Source: Clostridiales bacterium (GTDB lineage: Bacteria; Bacillota; Clostridia; Christensenellales; Borkfalkiaceae). Taken from it: a DNA stretch of 11,696 nt. Positions 1-6,538 of this stretch are shown here, one piece after another. How positions within the stretch are numbered: the stretch's first letter is position 1; every line of letters begins with the position of its first letter. The notes beneath the pieces were generated by a model that saw only the letters and a list, made by a program, of their open reading frames with translations, searched no databases and was not told the origin of the DNA. Position numbers and translations under genes: made by a program. Location: the NCBI GenBank assembly GCA_021635425.1, contig JAJWOJ010000037.1, positions 1 through 11,696 on the forward strand, written 5' to 3'.

Positions 1-616
1 TTTCTTCTTTCTTCTGAAGACCTTCGCCCATTTCGTAACGAACGAATCTTCTTACGGAAATCTTTTCGCCGATCTGAGCGGTAGCTTCGATGATTACCTG
101 CTCGATAGTTTTAGAAGGATCTTTAACGTATTTCTGGTTAAGAAGGCAGTTGTCTTCGTAGAAAGTTTTAATTCTTCCTTCAACCATCTTGTCAACGATC
201 TTCTCGGGCTTACCCTCTTCGAGAGCCTGCGCTCTTAAAATGCTCTTCTCTTTTTCGAGAACTTCTTCGGGAACTTCTTCCTTAGACACATACTGGGGAT
301 TTGCCGCAGCGATCTGAAGCGCGATGTCGTGAACGAGAGTTCTGAACATATCTCCGTTTGCAACGAAATCCGTTTCGCAGTTGACTTCGAGAAGCACGCC
401 TACTCTTCCGCCCATGTGAATATAGCTGTCTACGATACCTTCCGCAGCGATTCTGCCTGCCTTTTTAGCCGCCTTTGCGATTCCCTTTTCTCTGAGGTAA
501 TCGACAGCCTTGTCCATATCGCCGTCGCATTCAACGAGAGCGTTTTTGCAATCCATCATGCCTGCGCCCGTTCTTTCGCGAAGGGTCTTTACGTCGTTTG
601 CCGTGTAATTAGCCAT
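1..616 (-). CDS. tsf: Elongation factor Ts (EF-Ts), 3' end cut off by the window edge
   Basis: EF-Ts is the cytoplasmic nucleotide-exchange factor that regenerates EF-Tu-GTP from EF-Tu-GDP during translation. About 205 residues are visible, reading from the ATG at 616 down to the window edge. The N-terminal UBA-like region carries the family signature RERTGAGMMDCKNAL (about residues 14-28), and the core contains CETDFVAN, the TDFVA motif that contacts EF-Tu. The visible part ends in RRFVRYEMGEGLQKKE, which in short EF-Ts proteins lies close to the C-terminus, so probably little is missing. The start is set by AAGGAGA at 624-630, about 7 nt before ATG. The gene lies downstream of rpsB on the same strand, the order conserved across bacteria. 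The 189-nt gap holds no convincing promoter, so co-transcription with rpsB is likely. The identification is secure. Confidence 0.97.
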   Translation of the reverse strand, partial: MANYTANDVKTLRERTGAGMMDCKNALVECDGDMDKAVDYLREKGIAKAAKKAGRIAAEGIVDSYIHMGGRVGVLLEVNCETDFVANGDMFRTLVHDIALQIAAANPQYVSKEEVPEEVLEKEKSILRAQALEEGKPEKIVDKMVEGRIKTFYEDNCLLNQKYVKDPSKTIEQVIIEATAQIGEKISVRRFVRYEMGEGLQKKEE

Positions 617-805
617 ACTGATTTTCTCCTTGATATTTTTAGTCTCTTACGGGAAAATTTCGTTTCTCCGCAAGTTTTAAGCGCGGAAACCGCGCCCTGA
701 ATAAATTTACGCTTTAAAAAATTACGCTTTTAAATTAAAAAAATACGCTTTTAAAGCTTTTCGTCCGCCGAAAAAAATCGGCGAACGATTTTTATTGTTT
801 AAAAC
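617..805 (-). other. rpsB-tsf spacer with AT-rich repeats and two hairpins
   Basis: This spacer contains three copies of a TACGCTTT(T)AAA word, read on the plus strand at 708-718, 723-734 and 744-755. It also holds two inverted repeats. CGCCGA/TCGGCG (766-771 with 778-783, 6-nt loop) lies just downstream of the rpsB stop. GCGCGG/CCGCGC (681-686 with 690-695, 3-nt loop) lies about 65 nt before tsf. Neither is followed by a solid U tract on the transcribed strand, so they look more like attenuating or mRNA-stabilising structures than full terminators. I see no clear internal promoter for tsf. Confidence 0.45.
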
Positions 806-1600
806 TTAAGCTTCGACGGGAGCTTCTTCGACGGGAGCTTCTTCAGCGGAAACTTCCTCTTCTTTAACTTCCAAAGTAGCGGGTTCGTCGTCAACGACGT
901 TACGTCTTACGGCGTCCTCGCCCTGCTTAGCTTCGATAACCGCGTCCGCAATGATGGAAGCGATGAGCTTAACCGCTCTTATAGCGTCGTCGTTACCCGA
1001 GATAACGTAATCGACAAGGTCGGGATCGCAGTTGGTATCGGTGATTGCGACAACGGGAATGTTGAGCTTTCTCGCTTCCTTAACCGCGTTGAGTTCGCAG
1101 TTGGGGTCAACGACGAACATAACGCCGGGAAGAGCTTTCATCTCTCTGATACCGCCGAGGTTGTGAAGGAGCTTGTCTCTTTCCGCTTTAAGACCTAAAA
1201 CTTCTTTCTTGGGAAGAAGCTCGAATTCGCCCGTCTTTTCCATGTTGTCGAGCTTGTTGAGCCTTTCGATTCTCGTTCTGATGGTCTTGAAGTTGGTGAG
1301 CGTACCGCCGAGCCATCTCGAATTTACGTAGTACATTCCGCATCTTTCCGCTTCTTCGCGGATAGCTTCCTGAGCCTGCTTTTTGGTTCCGACGAAAAGA
1401 ACGTTCTTTCCCGCCTTAACCTGGTCTACGACGAACTTATAAGCTTCTTCGACAAGGTCGACCGTAATCTGAAGGTCGATAATGTGAATACCGTTTCTTT
1501 CGCCGTAAATGTACTTTTTCATTTTGGGGTTCCATCTTCTCGTCTGGTGTCCGAAATGAACGCCTGCTTCGAGAAGCTGTTTCATAGAAGTTACTGCCAT
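806..1600 (-). CDS. rpsB: 30S ribosomal protein S2
   Basis: S2 is a protein of the small ribosomal subunit, sits between head and body near S1/S8, and is needed late in 30S assembly. The 264-residue product starts MAVTSMKQLLEAGVHFGHQTRRWNPKM, the classic S2 N-terminus. It also carries VLFVGTKKQAQEAI and the SRWLGGTLTNF block, followed by PGVMFVVDPN and IPVVAITDTNCDPD. The last 30 or so residues form an acidic tail with a short duplication (EEAPVEEAPVEA), a common kind of extension in Clostridia. The start at 1600 is supported by GGAGG just upstream (SD about 8 nt from ATG). tsf follows on the same strand. Expression probably comes from the sigma-A promoter at 1725-1753, through a structured leader. 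In E. coli S2 represses its own operon; whether that happens here is unknown. Confidence 0.98.
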   Translation of the reverse strand: MAVTSMKQLLEAGVHFGHQTRRWNPKMKKYIYGERNGIHIIDLQITVDLVEEAYKFVVDQVKAGKNVLFVGTKKQAQEAIREEAERCGMYYVNSRWLGGTLTNFKTIRTRIERLNKLDNMEKTGEFELLPKKEVLGLKAERDKLLHNLGGIREMKALPGVMFVVDPNCELNAVKEARKLNIPVVAITDTNCDPDLVDYVISGNDDAIRAVKLIASIIADAVIEAKQGEDAVRRNVVDDEPATLEVKEEEVSAEEAPVEEAPVEA

Positions 1601-1718
1601 AATGATTTCCTCCGTTATTCCTCCCCGAATCCTTTTTTATTGCCGCCTGACCGCCGATTCGAATTATAATTTTCGGCGGCACGAAGAGCCGCAAAGACCC
1701 GAGTGTGAATTTTATAGC
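1601..1718 (-). promoter_or_regulatory. rpsB 5' leader with mutually exclusive stems
   Basis: This is the inferred untranslated leader between the rpsB promoter and its start. In transcript order, segment A GCGGC (1692-1688) is followed by B GCCGCCGA (1680-1673), C TCGGCGG (1657-1651) and D GGCGGC (1647-1642). B can pair with A (5 bp, 7-nt loop), with C (7 bp, 15-nt loop) or with D (6 bp), but with only one at a time. The strong SD lies downstream. Such competing stems are typical of ribosomal-protein autoregulatory leaders. The pairing potential is seen directly; the regulatory role is inferred. Confidence 0.4.
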
Positions 1719-1724
1719 TTGTTT

Positions 1725-1753
1725 ATTTTACCATATAAATCGGATTTTGGCAA
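1725..1753 (-). promoter_or_regulatory. Sigma-A promoter of rpsB-tsf
   Basis: Read on the minus strand, TTGCCA (1753-1748) is followed by a 17-bp spacer and TAAAAT (1730-1725). A TG dinucleotide one base before the -10 makes it an extended -10 promoter. The match and spacing are close to ideal and fit the strong expression expected for a ribosomal protein operon. Transcription should begin near 1718. Confidence 0.75.
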
Positions 1754-1824
1754 TCGATTTTACGCTCCTTTTCAAATATAATTGTAAAATTTACCGATTT
1801 TTTGCCGCGATTTACGGAAAAATA

Positions 1825-3702
1825 TTACTTTCCGTCGTCGTCTGCGGCCGATTTGCGCTTTTTCGCCATGACAACCGCGACGATGACAACCGATACAGCC
1901 GCAACCGCGAAGATTATTCCGCCCGTTACGAGCGCGCCCTTCACTATGCTTTTTTCTTCGGCTTTAAGCGCGTAAACGTAAAGTTTAAGTTCGCCGCCCG
2001 TATCCTCGGCGACGTAAACGTAATTCTTTTCGCCGCTTATCTCCGCGCGCATGAACGCCGCGGGTATCGTTTTCGTTTCGCCGTATTTTCCGCTCGCAAC
2101 GCCTTCCGCCGTAACGCCCGAAATGAGTTTATCGCTCTCGAAAACATACATGTTCCCGCTTTGCATGGGGGCGTCGAGAAAAAGGGTTATTTTGCCGCTT
2201 CTGCTTTTAAAAATAGTCGGTTTATCGACTTCGGCGGGGGTTTTTACGTTCCGATCGAATTTTATTTCAAAGGTCGCCGAACCGTTTTCGTTACGCTTTT
2301 TGAAGGAAACCGAAACGCCCGCATTCGTCCCGTCCGAATAGCAAATAACGTTACCCTTCTTCCCTTCGCCGCCGAAGGAAGTATACCCCGTTTTGTCGGA
2401 TATCGCGGCGTGAGATATGTTGTTTTTGGAAACCGTTTCGTTCTCCGTAAAATCGCCCGAAGAATTCGTTTTGCCGAATCTGAAAACGTAAACTTCGTTT
2501 TCGCCGTATGCGTTGCCGAGATAATTCGGCCCGTAAGTCCTTCCGTCGGGCGATACGTAGCCGTTATCTTCGTTCACGCGGTAAACGATGAACGCGCCGT
2601 CCGTAAAGTCGTTGGAAAGCCCCTCCCCGTAACCGATTTTTTCGCGATATTCTATATAAAAACTCTCTTTTCTCGCCGAAAATTCGGGAAGAACGAGTTT
2701 ATACGCTTTGATTTTACCCTTTCCGCTCTCGGTTGAAAACAAATCGTATTCTCCGCTTTGAAGAACGGGCGCGACGTTTTCGCCCTCGCTTAAAAATCCG
2801 ATTTTATAACGCGTATACGTTAACGGCATCGCGGGGATCCCGCCGTAACTCGCCGCCATGATATCGAGTTCGCCGACGGCTTCTTTTCCCTTGTCCGTAT
2901 AAGAATACAGATCGGCGGCTCCCAGAACGTGCAGAAATTCGTGACAAATCGCCGCGGAAGAGAGATTTTCACCTGTTACCATCATCGGCAAAGGCATAAA
3001 AATATAGTCGTTAATCGACTTATTGCCTAATTTTTGCTCTTTGATCTCGGTTTCGGAATACTTGTCATCCACATAATATGCCGCCCCGAGTTCGCCTGCA
3101 TTAAAGGTTAAAAACCTGCCCTGTTTCGCCCACAAAAGGCTGTTCGCCGCGGGAATGGACGGCAAATCGAACACAAGCGTTATACAATCCGCCGCGCCGT
3201 CGTTATCGCCGTCTGTATTTGCTTTCAATCCCTTTTCGTTAAGCTTTCGGATCGCTTCGGCGACAAGTTCTTCCGTTCTTAAAAAAGCTTCCGCCGATTG
3301 TTTATCTCCGCGAGGGTCGGGCGTTCCGCCCTTGTACGTTCTGTTATCGTAGCCGACCTCGTTTATAAGCTCGTAACCCTCTTCGCTTTCCGCATATGCG
3401 GGCATGTAATAATCGGAAGAATTATCGAGAGTAATTTCGCCGAGAATCTCCGTCGAAACGGAGATCTTTCCCTCGGAAACGAAAGAAATATAGCCCTCGA
3501 GCGAATTTCCGCCCGCAGAAAACACGGCTTTCGCCCGTTCGGTTTTTTCGTTCGTAAACCCTTCTCCGCCCGCAAAATTCACAAACACGGCGGAATTTAT
3601 GATTTTTTTATCGTCGCCCTTATCGATTTGTCCTTTCCCGCACGAAACGGCGAAAACGACGAGCGAAAAGACGGCAAAAACAGTCGCGATTATCCTTTTC
3701 AT
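1825..3702 (-). CDS. Exported M6-like (immune inhibitor A type) metalloprotease with C-terminal membrane anchor
   Basis: This is a predicted surface zinc protease of 625 residues. The N-terminus MKRIIATVFAVFSLVVFAVSCGKG is a signal peptide ending in a lipobox-like AVSC, so Cys21 may be lipidated. The catalytic motif is HEFLHVLGAADLY (residues 254-266, zinc ligands H254 and H258, E255 catalytic). This HExxH plus downstream LGxxDLY arrangement is typical of M6 peptidases. Further on, SFYIEYREKIGYGEGL and GAFIVYRVNEDNG resemble the M6 beta-rich segment. The C-terminus has a hydrophobic helix (about 588-611) followed by KKRK and an acidic tail, giving a second anchor. I chose the start at 3702, not the in-frame ATG at 3741, because the longer form would contain the promoter -35 and would lack a signal peptide at its N-terminus. 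There is no SD; the gene appears leaderless. Substrate is unknown. It is divergent from spoIIE. No clear terminator is visible before rpsB. Confidence 0.85.
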   Translation of the reverse strand: MKRIIATVFAVFSLVVFAVSCGKGQIDKGDDKKIINSAVFVNFAGGEGFTNEKTERAKAVFSAGGNSLEGYISFVSEGKISVSTEILGEITLDNSSDYYMPAYAESEEGYELINEVGYDNRTYKGGTPDPRGDKQSAEAFLRTEELVAEAIRKLNEKGLKANTDGDNDGAADCITLVFDLPSIPAANSLLWAKQGRFLTFNAGELGAAYYVDDKYSETEIKEQKLGNKSINDYIFMPLPMMVTGENLSSAAICHEFLHVLGAADLYSYTDKGKEAVGELDIMAASYGGIPAMPLTYTRYKIGFLSEGENVAPVLQSGEYDLFSTESGKGKIKAYKLVLPEFSARKESFYIEYREKIGYGEGLSNDFTDGAFIVYRVNEDNGYVSPDGRTYGPNYLGNAYGENEVYVFRFGKTNSSGDFTENETVSKNNISHAAISDKTGYTSFGGEGKKGNVICYSDGTNAGVSVSFKKRNENGSATFEIKFDRNVKTPAEVDKPTIFKSRSGKITLFLDAPMQSGNMYVFESDKLISGVTAEGVASGKYGETKTIPAAFMRAEISGEKNYVYVAEDTGGELKLYVYALKAEEKSIVKGALVTGGIIFAVAAVSVVIVAVVMAKKRKSAADDDGK

Positions 3703-3708
3703 ACGACA

Positions 3709-3737
3709 ATTATACAGCCCGAGCGTAAATTTTTCAA
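3709..3737 (-). promoter_or_regulatory. Sigma-A promoter of the M6 protease, leaderless type
   Basis: On the minus strand TTGAAA (3737-3732), a 17-bp spacer and TATAAT (3714-3709) form a near-perfect sigma-A promoter. The -10 is separated from the ATG at 3702 by exactly 6 nt (TGTCGT), so the expected +1 is the A of the start codon. No SD fits in that space. A leaderless mRNA is inferred. Confidence 0.7.
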
Positions 3738-3762
3738 GCATAATGACGGGATTTTTTTAATT

Positions 3763-3788
3763 TTCGACTTCATTTTCCTTCTTTCGAC
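3763..3788. promoter_or_regulatory. Two Spo0A-box-like sites between the M6 protease and spoIIE
   Basis: TTCGAC occurs at 3763-3768 and 3783-3788, 20 bp apart, about two helical turns. Read on the minus strand each gives a 6/7 match to the 0A box TGTCGAA (AGTCGAA and GGTCGAA). Their centres lie near -68 and -48 relative to the inferred spoIIE start. In Bacillus subtilis spoIIE is activated by phosphorylated Spo0A with sigma-A. TTCGAC is a fairly common word in this window, so chance occurrence is possible. Confidence 0.4.
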
Positions 3789-3821
3789 CTCTTCTCCGAG
3801 TTTCCGCGGCGTAAAACGATA

Positions 3822-3827
3822 TATAAT
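3822..3827 (+). promoter_or_regulatory. -10 element of spoIIE, leaderless type, weak -35
   Basis: A perfect TATAAT sits exactly 6 nt before the ATG at 3834. No good -35 hexamer is found at 16-18 bp spacing, as expected for a promoter that needs an activator. With +1 at the ATG there is no room for an SD, and none is present. The matching geometry on the divergent gene supports the reading. Confidence 0.6.
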
Positions 3828-3833
3828 CGAGCC

Positions 3834-6110
3834 ATGAAAAATTTCGGTTTGAAAAGACCGTTCGGTCTTAAAAAGTTCATGAAATGCCTTCTCGCCTTTG
3901 CGGGATACACCCTTTTAACGTTTGCCGACGGACGATTCGCCCCGTTCTCCGTAGCTCTTCTTTCGGCGAATTTATACGTCGGTTTGCCTAAGGCTGCAAT
4001 GTTTACGCTGTATTTACTGCCCTTTGCCGCGTCGTTTTCGCCGATGATAATTCTGTACGGATTTTCGGGCGGGGCGGTAATTCTCGTATTTTACCTCGTC
4101 GCGGGTAAACTCGGAAAAAAACCGTCCTTTTCGCTCGCGTTTGCGATAACGGCAGCCGTAGTGCCGTATGTGTTTTTATCGGACGCATACAACGTAACCG
4201 TGCGGGCAATCGTCGCGGGAGTTACCGTTCCGCTCGGGTTCGTATTCGTTCCGGCGGCGAAAGTATTCATAATAAAAGGGCTTAAATATCGGCTTTCGAC
4301 GGACGAACTCGTTTCGGCGGCGATTTTATACATACTTGCGGCATACGGCGGAATCCGCATCTTCTCGCTGCCCGTTTACGAAGCGTTTTCGGTGCTACTC
4401 ATCCTTTTATCCGCTTCCGTTTTAAAAAGAAGCCACGCGCCGACGGTAGCGATTATCGCCGCCCTTCCCGCATTCTTGTTCACCGAAAACGCGGCAATGC
4501 TCGCCCCGCCCGCCTTATACGGTCTCGTCGCGGTGTGCTTATGCCCGCACTCGAAACTCGCGACCGGGATAGGAATTTTAGTCGTTAAGCTCCTTTTGTG
4601 GAATTTCACGGATATTTATTCCGATTGGCTTACGTGGATGCAATGCGCGATAATCGCGCCGGTGTGCCTGTATCTGTTCATCCCCTCCAAAGTATTTGCG
4701 AATATACGCGACAAACTTACCGTTTATAAGGACAACAATCTCGGAAAATACGCGCTCAACAGAAGCAGACTGAGCATTTCAGGCAAGCTTTTCGAAATCT
4801 CTTCGGTATTCGACGAAATGTCCGCATCCATCAAAAAACTTTCCGAAAACGCGGACGAGGAGAAACAGGCGACTGCCGATATGGGCGACGAACTCTTCGT
4901 AAAATGCTGTTCGGGCTGTAAAAAATTGTCCGAATGCAGAAGCAGGCTCTTCCCGTCCGACGACGACCTCGGGAAAATAGTATCCCTTGCAACCGCAAAA
5001 GGCAGGTTAAATCTAGCCGACCTGCCGTCCGCGTTTTCTTCAAAATGTTCGCATCAGGAAAAAATCGTGGAAGCGGCAAACGACCTCGTCGCCCTTTCCG
5101 AGCGCGAACTTTTAAAAGCGGAATCTATGAAACACGGGCGGGAACTCATTCTCGCGCAGACGGACGGACTTAGCGAAGTTCTCAAAAACATAGCCTGCAA
5201 AACGAGCATGCGGCTGGAAACCAAAGGCGAGCTTGCGGGCGCGATTTCCAAAAATCTTTTAAGCGCGGGCATTTACGCTTACGAAACGCAGGTTTTCGGC
5301 GAAGGCAACAACATAGAAATAAACGTTCTGCTTCCCAAAAAGCAGGCGACGAGCAAGCTCCTTTTGAAAGCCGTTAAAGAAATAATCGGTTTTTCGGTGA
5401 CGATGACCGACGTTTTCAACGTTTCGGAAGAACTCACCGCGATAACTTTAAAACGCACGCCCCTTTTCGACGCGGCTTTTTCGGTGGCGCAAAAGACAAA
5501 ATCGGACAAAGAAAAGAGCGGCGACACCCATTCCGTAACGAAAATATCCGAAGGAAAATTTCTCATCGCCTTAAACGACGGAATGGGGAGCGGAAAAAAG
5601 GCTTCCGAAACTTCCGCCACGACCATTTCTCTCATAGAAACGTTCTATAAAGCCGAACTTTCTTCCGAGACGGTTTTATCCACGGTGAATAAAATTTTAT
5701 CGTTCAACGGCGAGGATAATTTCACCGCGCTCGATATCGGCGTTATAGATTTGTTTTCGGGCAGCGCGGATTTCATCAAAATCGGCTCGCCGTATTCCTT
5801 CGTCATAACGAAAGACGCCGTGAAAATCGTCGAGGGCAGTTCCCTTCCTCTGGGAATTTTAGACGAGCTTCACCCCACCGTCTGCAAAACCGAACTTCAC
5901 TCGGGCGACGTGGTGGTTTTCGTGAGCGACGGAATTTCGGACGCTTTCGGCTCCTCTTCCGATTTTATCGATTTTCTTTCCGCTCAGCGCGCCCTTAATC
6001 CGAAATCGCTTGCGGACAATATTTTAGAAAAAGCTCTTCTCTTAGACGGACAGGTCGCCAAAGACGACATGACGGCGTTTTGCGTTCGCATCTTCAAAAA
6101 AGCCTCATAA
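3834..6110 (+). CDS. spoIIE: Stage II sporulation protein E, membrane-bound PP2C phosphatase
   Basis: SpoIIE dephosphorylates the anti-anti-sigma factor SpoIIAA-P in the forespore, freeing sigma-F, and takes part in building the polar septum. The 758-residue product (827 in B. subtilis) has about ten hydrophobic segments over residues 15-290. A soluble central region of about 300-560 corresponds to the FtsZ-interaction and oligomerisation region. A C-terminal PP2C domain follows. The metal-binding motifs are intact: NDGMGSG (D582), VSDGISDAFG (D699) and KDDMTAF (D744/D745); SSLPLGIL is also typical of the family. The central region carries a Cys cluster, C358, C359, C362 and C368. The start at 3834 is supported by the -10 element 6 nt upstream; the alternative M15 has no SD either. 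The gene is divergent from the M6 protease and probably controlled by Spo0A. The identification is firm. Confidence 0.95.
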   Translation: MKNFGLKRPFGLKKFMKCLLAFAGYTLLTFADGRFAPFSVALLSANLYVGLPKAAMFTLYLLPFAASFSPMIILYGFSGGAVILVFYLVAGKLGKKPSFSLAFAITAAVVPYVFLSDAYNVTVRAIVAGVTVPLGFVFVPAAKVFIIKGLKYRLSTDELVSAAILYILAAYGGIRIFSLPVYEAFSVLLILLSASVLKRSHAPTVAIIAALPAFLFTENAAMLAPPALYGLVAVCLCPHSKLATGIGILVVKLLLWNFTDIYSDWLTWMQCAIIAPVCLYLFIPSKVFANIRDKLTVYKDNNLGKYALNRSRLSISGKLFEISSVFDEMSASIKKLSENADEEKQATADMGDELFVKCCSGCKKLSECRSRLFPSDDDLGKIVSLATAKGRLNLADLPSAFSSKCSHQEKIVEAANDLVALSERELLKAESMKHGRELILAQTDGLSEVLKNIACKTSMRLETKGELAGAISKNLLSAGIYAYETQVFGEGNNIEINVLLPKKQATSKLLLKAVKEIIGFSVTMTDVFNVSEELTAITLKRTPLFDAAFSVAQKTKSDKEKSGDTHSVTKISEGKFLIALNDGMGSGKKASETSATTISLIETFYKAELSSETVLSTVNKILSFNGEDNFTALDIGVIDLFSGSADFIKIGSPYSFVITKDAVKIVEGSSLPLGILDELHPTVCKTELHSGDVVVFVSDGISDAFGSSSDFIDFLSAQRALNPKSLADNILEKALLLDGQVAKDDMTAFCVRIFKKAS

Positions 6111-6147
6111 TTTTCGGTTCTGACGTCATCAACCTTCAATAGTGAGC

Positions 6148-6165
6148 CTATAAGTCGATTATCGG
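6148..6165. repeat. 18-bp dispersed repeat, copy A (upstream of feoA)
   Basis: CTATAAGTCGATTATCGG occurs here, 37 nt after the spoIIE stop, and again at 8884-8901 in the same orientation. The match is exact over 18 bp and ends sharply on both sides. It contains the 9-bp palindrome CGATTATCG. The two copies bracket the feo operon. Confidence 0.8.
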
Positions 6166-6240
6166 TCATAAATATATTTTTTGCACTGCCACGAAAAAAC
6201 GGCGCGGCAATAAAAATTTCAATATACCGATTTAATATCG

Positions 6241-6269
6241 TTGACTTATACACGCCCGACGATTATAAT
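6241..6269 (+). promoter_or_regulatory. Sigma-A promoter of the feo operon
   Basis: TTGACT (6241-6246), a 17-bp spacer and TATAAT (6264-6269) form a nearly consensus promoter. The expected start is near 6276, giving a leader of about 34 nt with AAGGAA (6298-6303) as SD for feoA. A promoter this strong usually needs a repressor to be iron-responsive. Confidence 0.8.
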
Positions 6270-6283
6270 TAGCCTTAGACTAA
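6269..6283. promoter_or_regulatory. Candidate metal-repressor operator over the feo start site
   Basis: TTAGCCTTAGACTAA is a 15-bp interrupted palindrome: six of seven arm pairs match around the central T6276. It overlaps the last base of the -10 and covers the predicted +1, an ideal place for a repressor. TTAG...CTAA outer arms resemble operators of the DtxR/MntR family more than a classic Fur box. The palindrome is seen; the regulator is inferred. Confidence 0.5.
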
Positions 6284-6309
6284 CTTATATATACGAAAAG
6301 GAAAAATTT

Positions 6310-6534
6310 ATGACTCTGGCACAATTGAAAACGGGACAAACCGCAACCATCACGGCGGTCAACGGCGAAGGCTCTCTTCGTTGCAGACTGCTCGATATGG
6401 GGCTTATCCCGAAAACGAAAGTAACGTTGCAGAAAATCGCGCCGATGGGCGATCCGATCGAAATTCACATCCGCGGGTACGAGCTTACGCTTCGGAAAGA
6501 GGAAGCGGAGAAAATCGACGTCAAGGAGAATTAA
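6310..6534 (+). CDS. feoA: Ferrous iron transport protein A
   Basis: FeoA is a small cytoplasmic SH3-like protein that works with the FeoB iron permease, probably by modulating its G domain. The product has 74 residues, the usual length for a single-domain FeoA. It contains LRCRLLDMGLIPKTKVTLQKIAPMGDPIEIHIRGYELTLRKEEAEKI: the (L)xxMGxxPGxxVxxxxxAPxGDPIxxxxxGxxLxLRxxEAxxI pattern of the family. The start at 6310 is chosen because AAGGAA lies 6 nt upstream. A longer in-frame reading from a TTG at 6241 would begin inside the promoter. The stop is 4 nt before feoB, so translation is probably coupled. Confidence 0.95.
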   Translation: MTLAQLKTGQTATITAVNGEGSLRCRLLDMGLIPKTKVTLQKIAPMGDPIEIHIRGYELTLRKEEAEKIDVKEN

Positions 6535-6538
6535 ACAA

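Noticed and set aside
806..850. 15-bp direct repeat in the rpsB 3' end
   Set aside because: It encodes a doubled EEAPV in the acidic S2 tail, ordinary low-complexity variation.
1754..1824. Search for a terminator after the M6 protease
   Set aside because: Only weak inverted repeats such as GTAAA/TTTAC were seen, too short to call a terminator.
1705..2736. Plus-strand ORF of 343 codons
   Set aside because: It is antisense to the M6 protease, has no recognisable domain and is rich in Arg/Phe/Val, typical of a shadow frame.
6121..6128. TGACGTCA perfect 8-bp palindrome after spoIIE
   Set aside because: It is short, far from any promoter element, and an isolated 8-mer palindrome is expected by chance.
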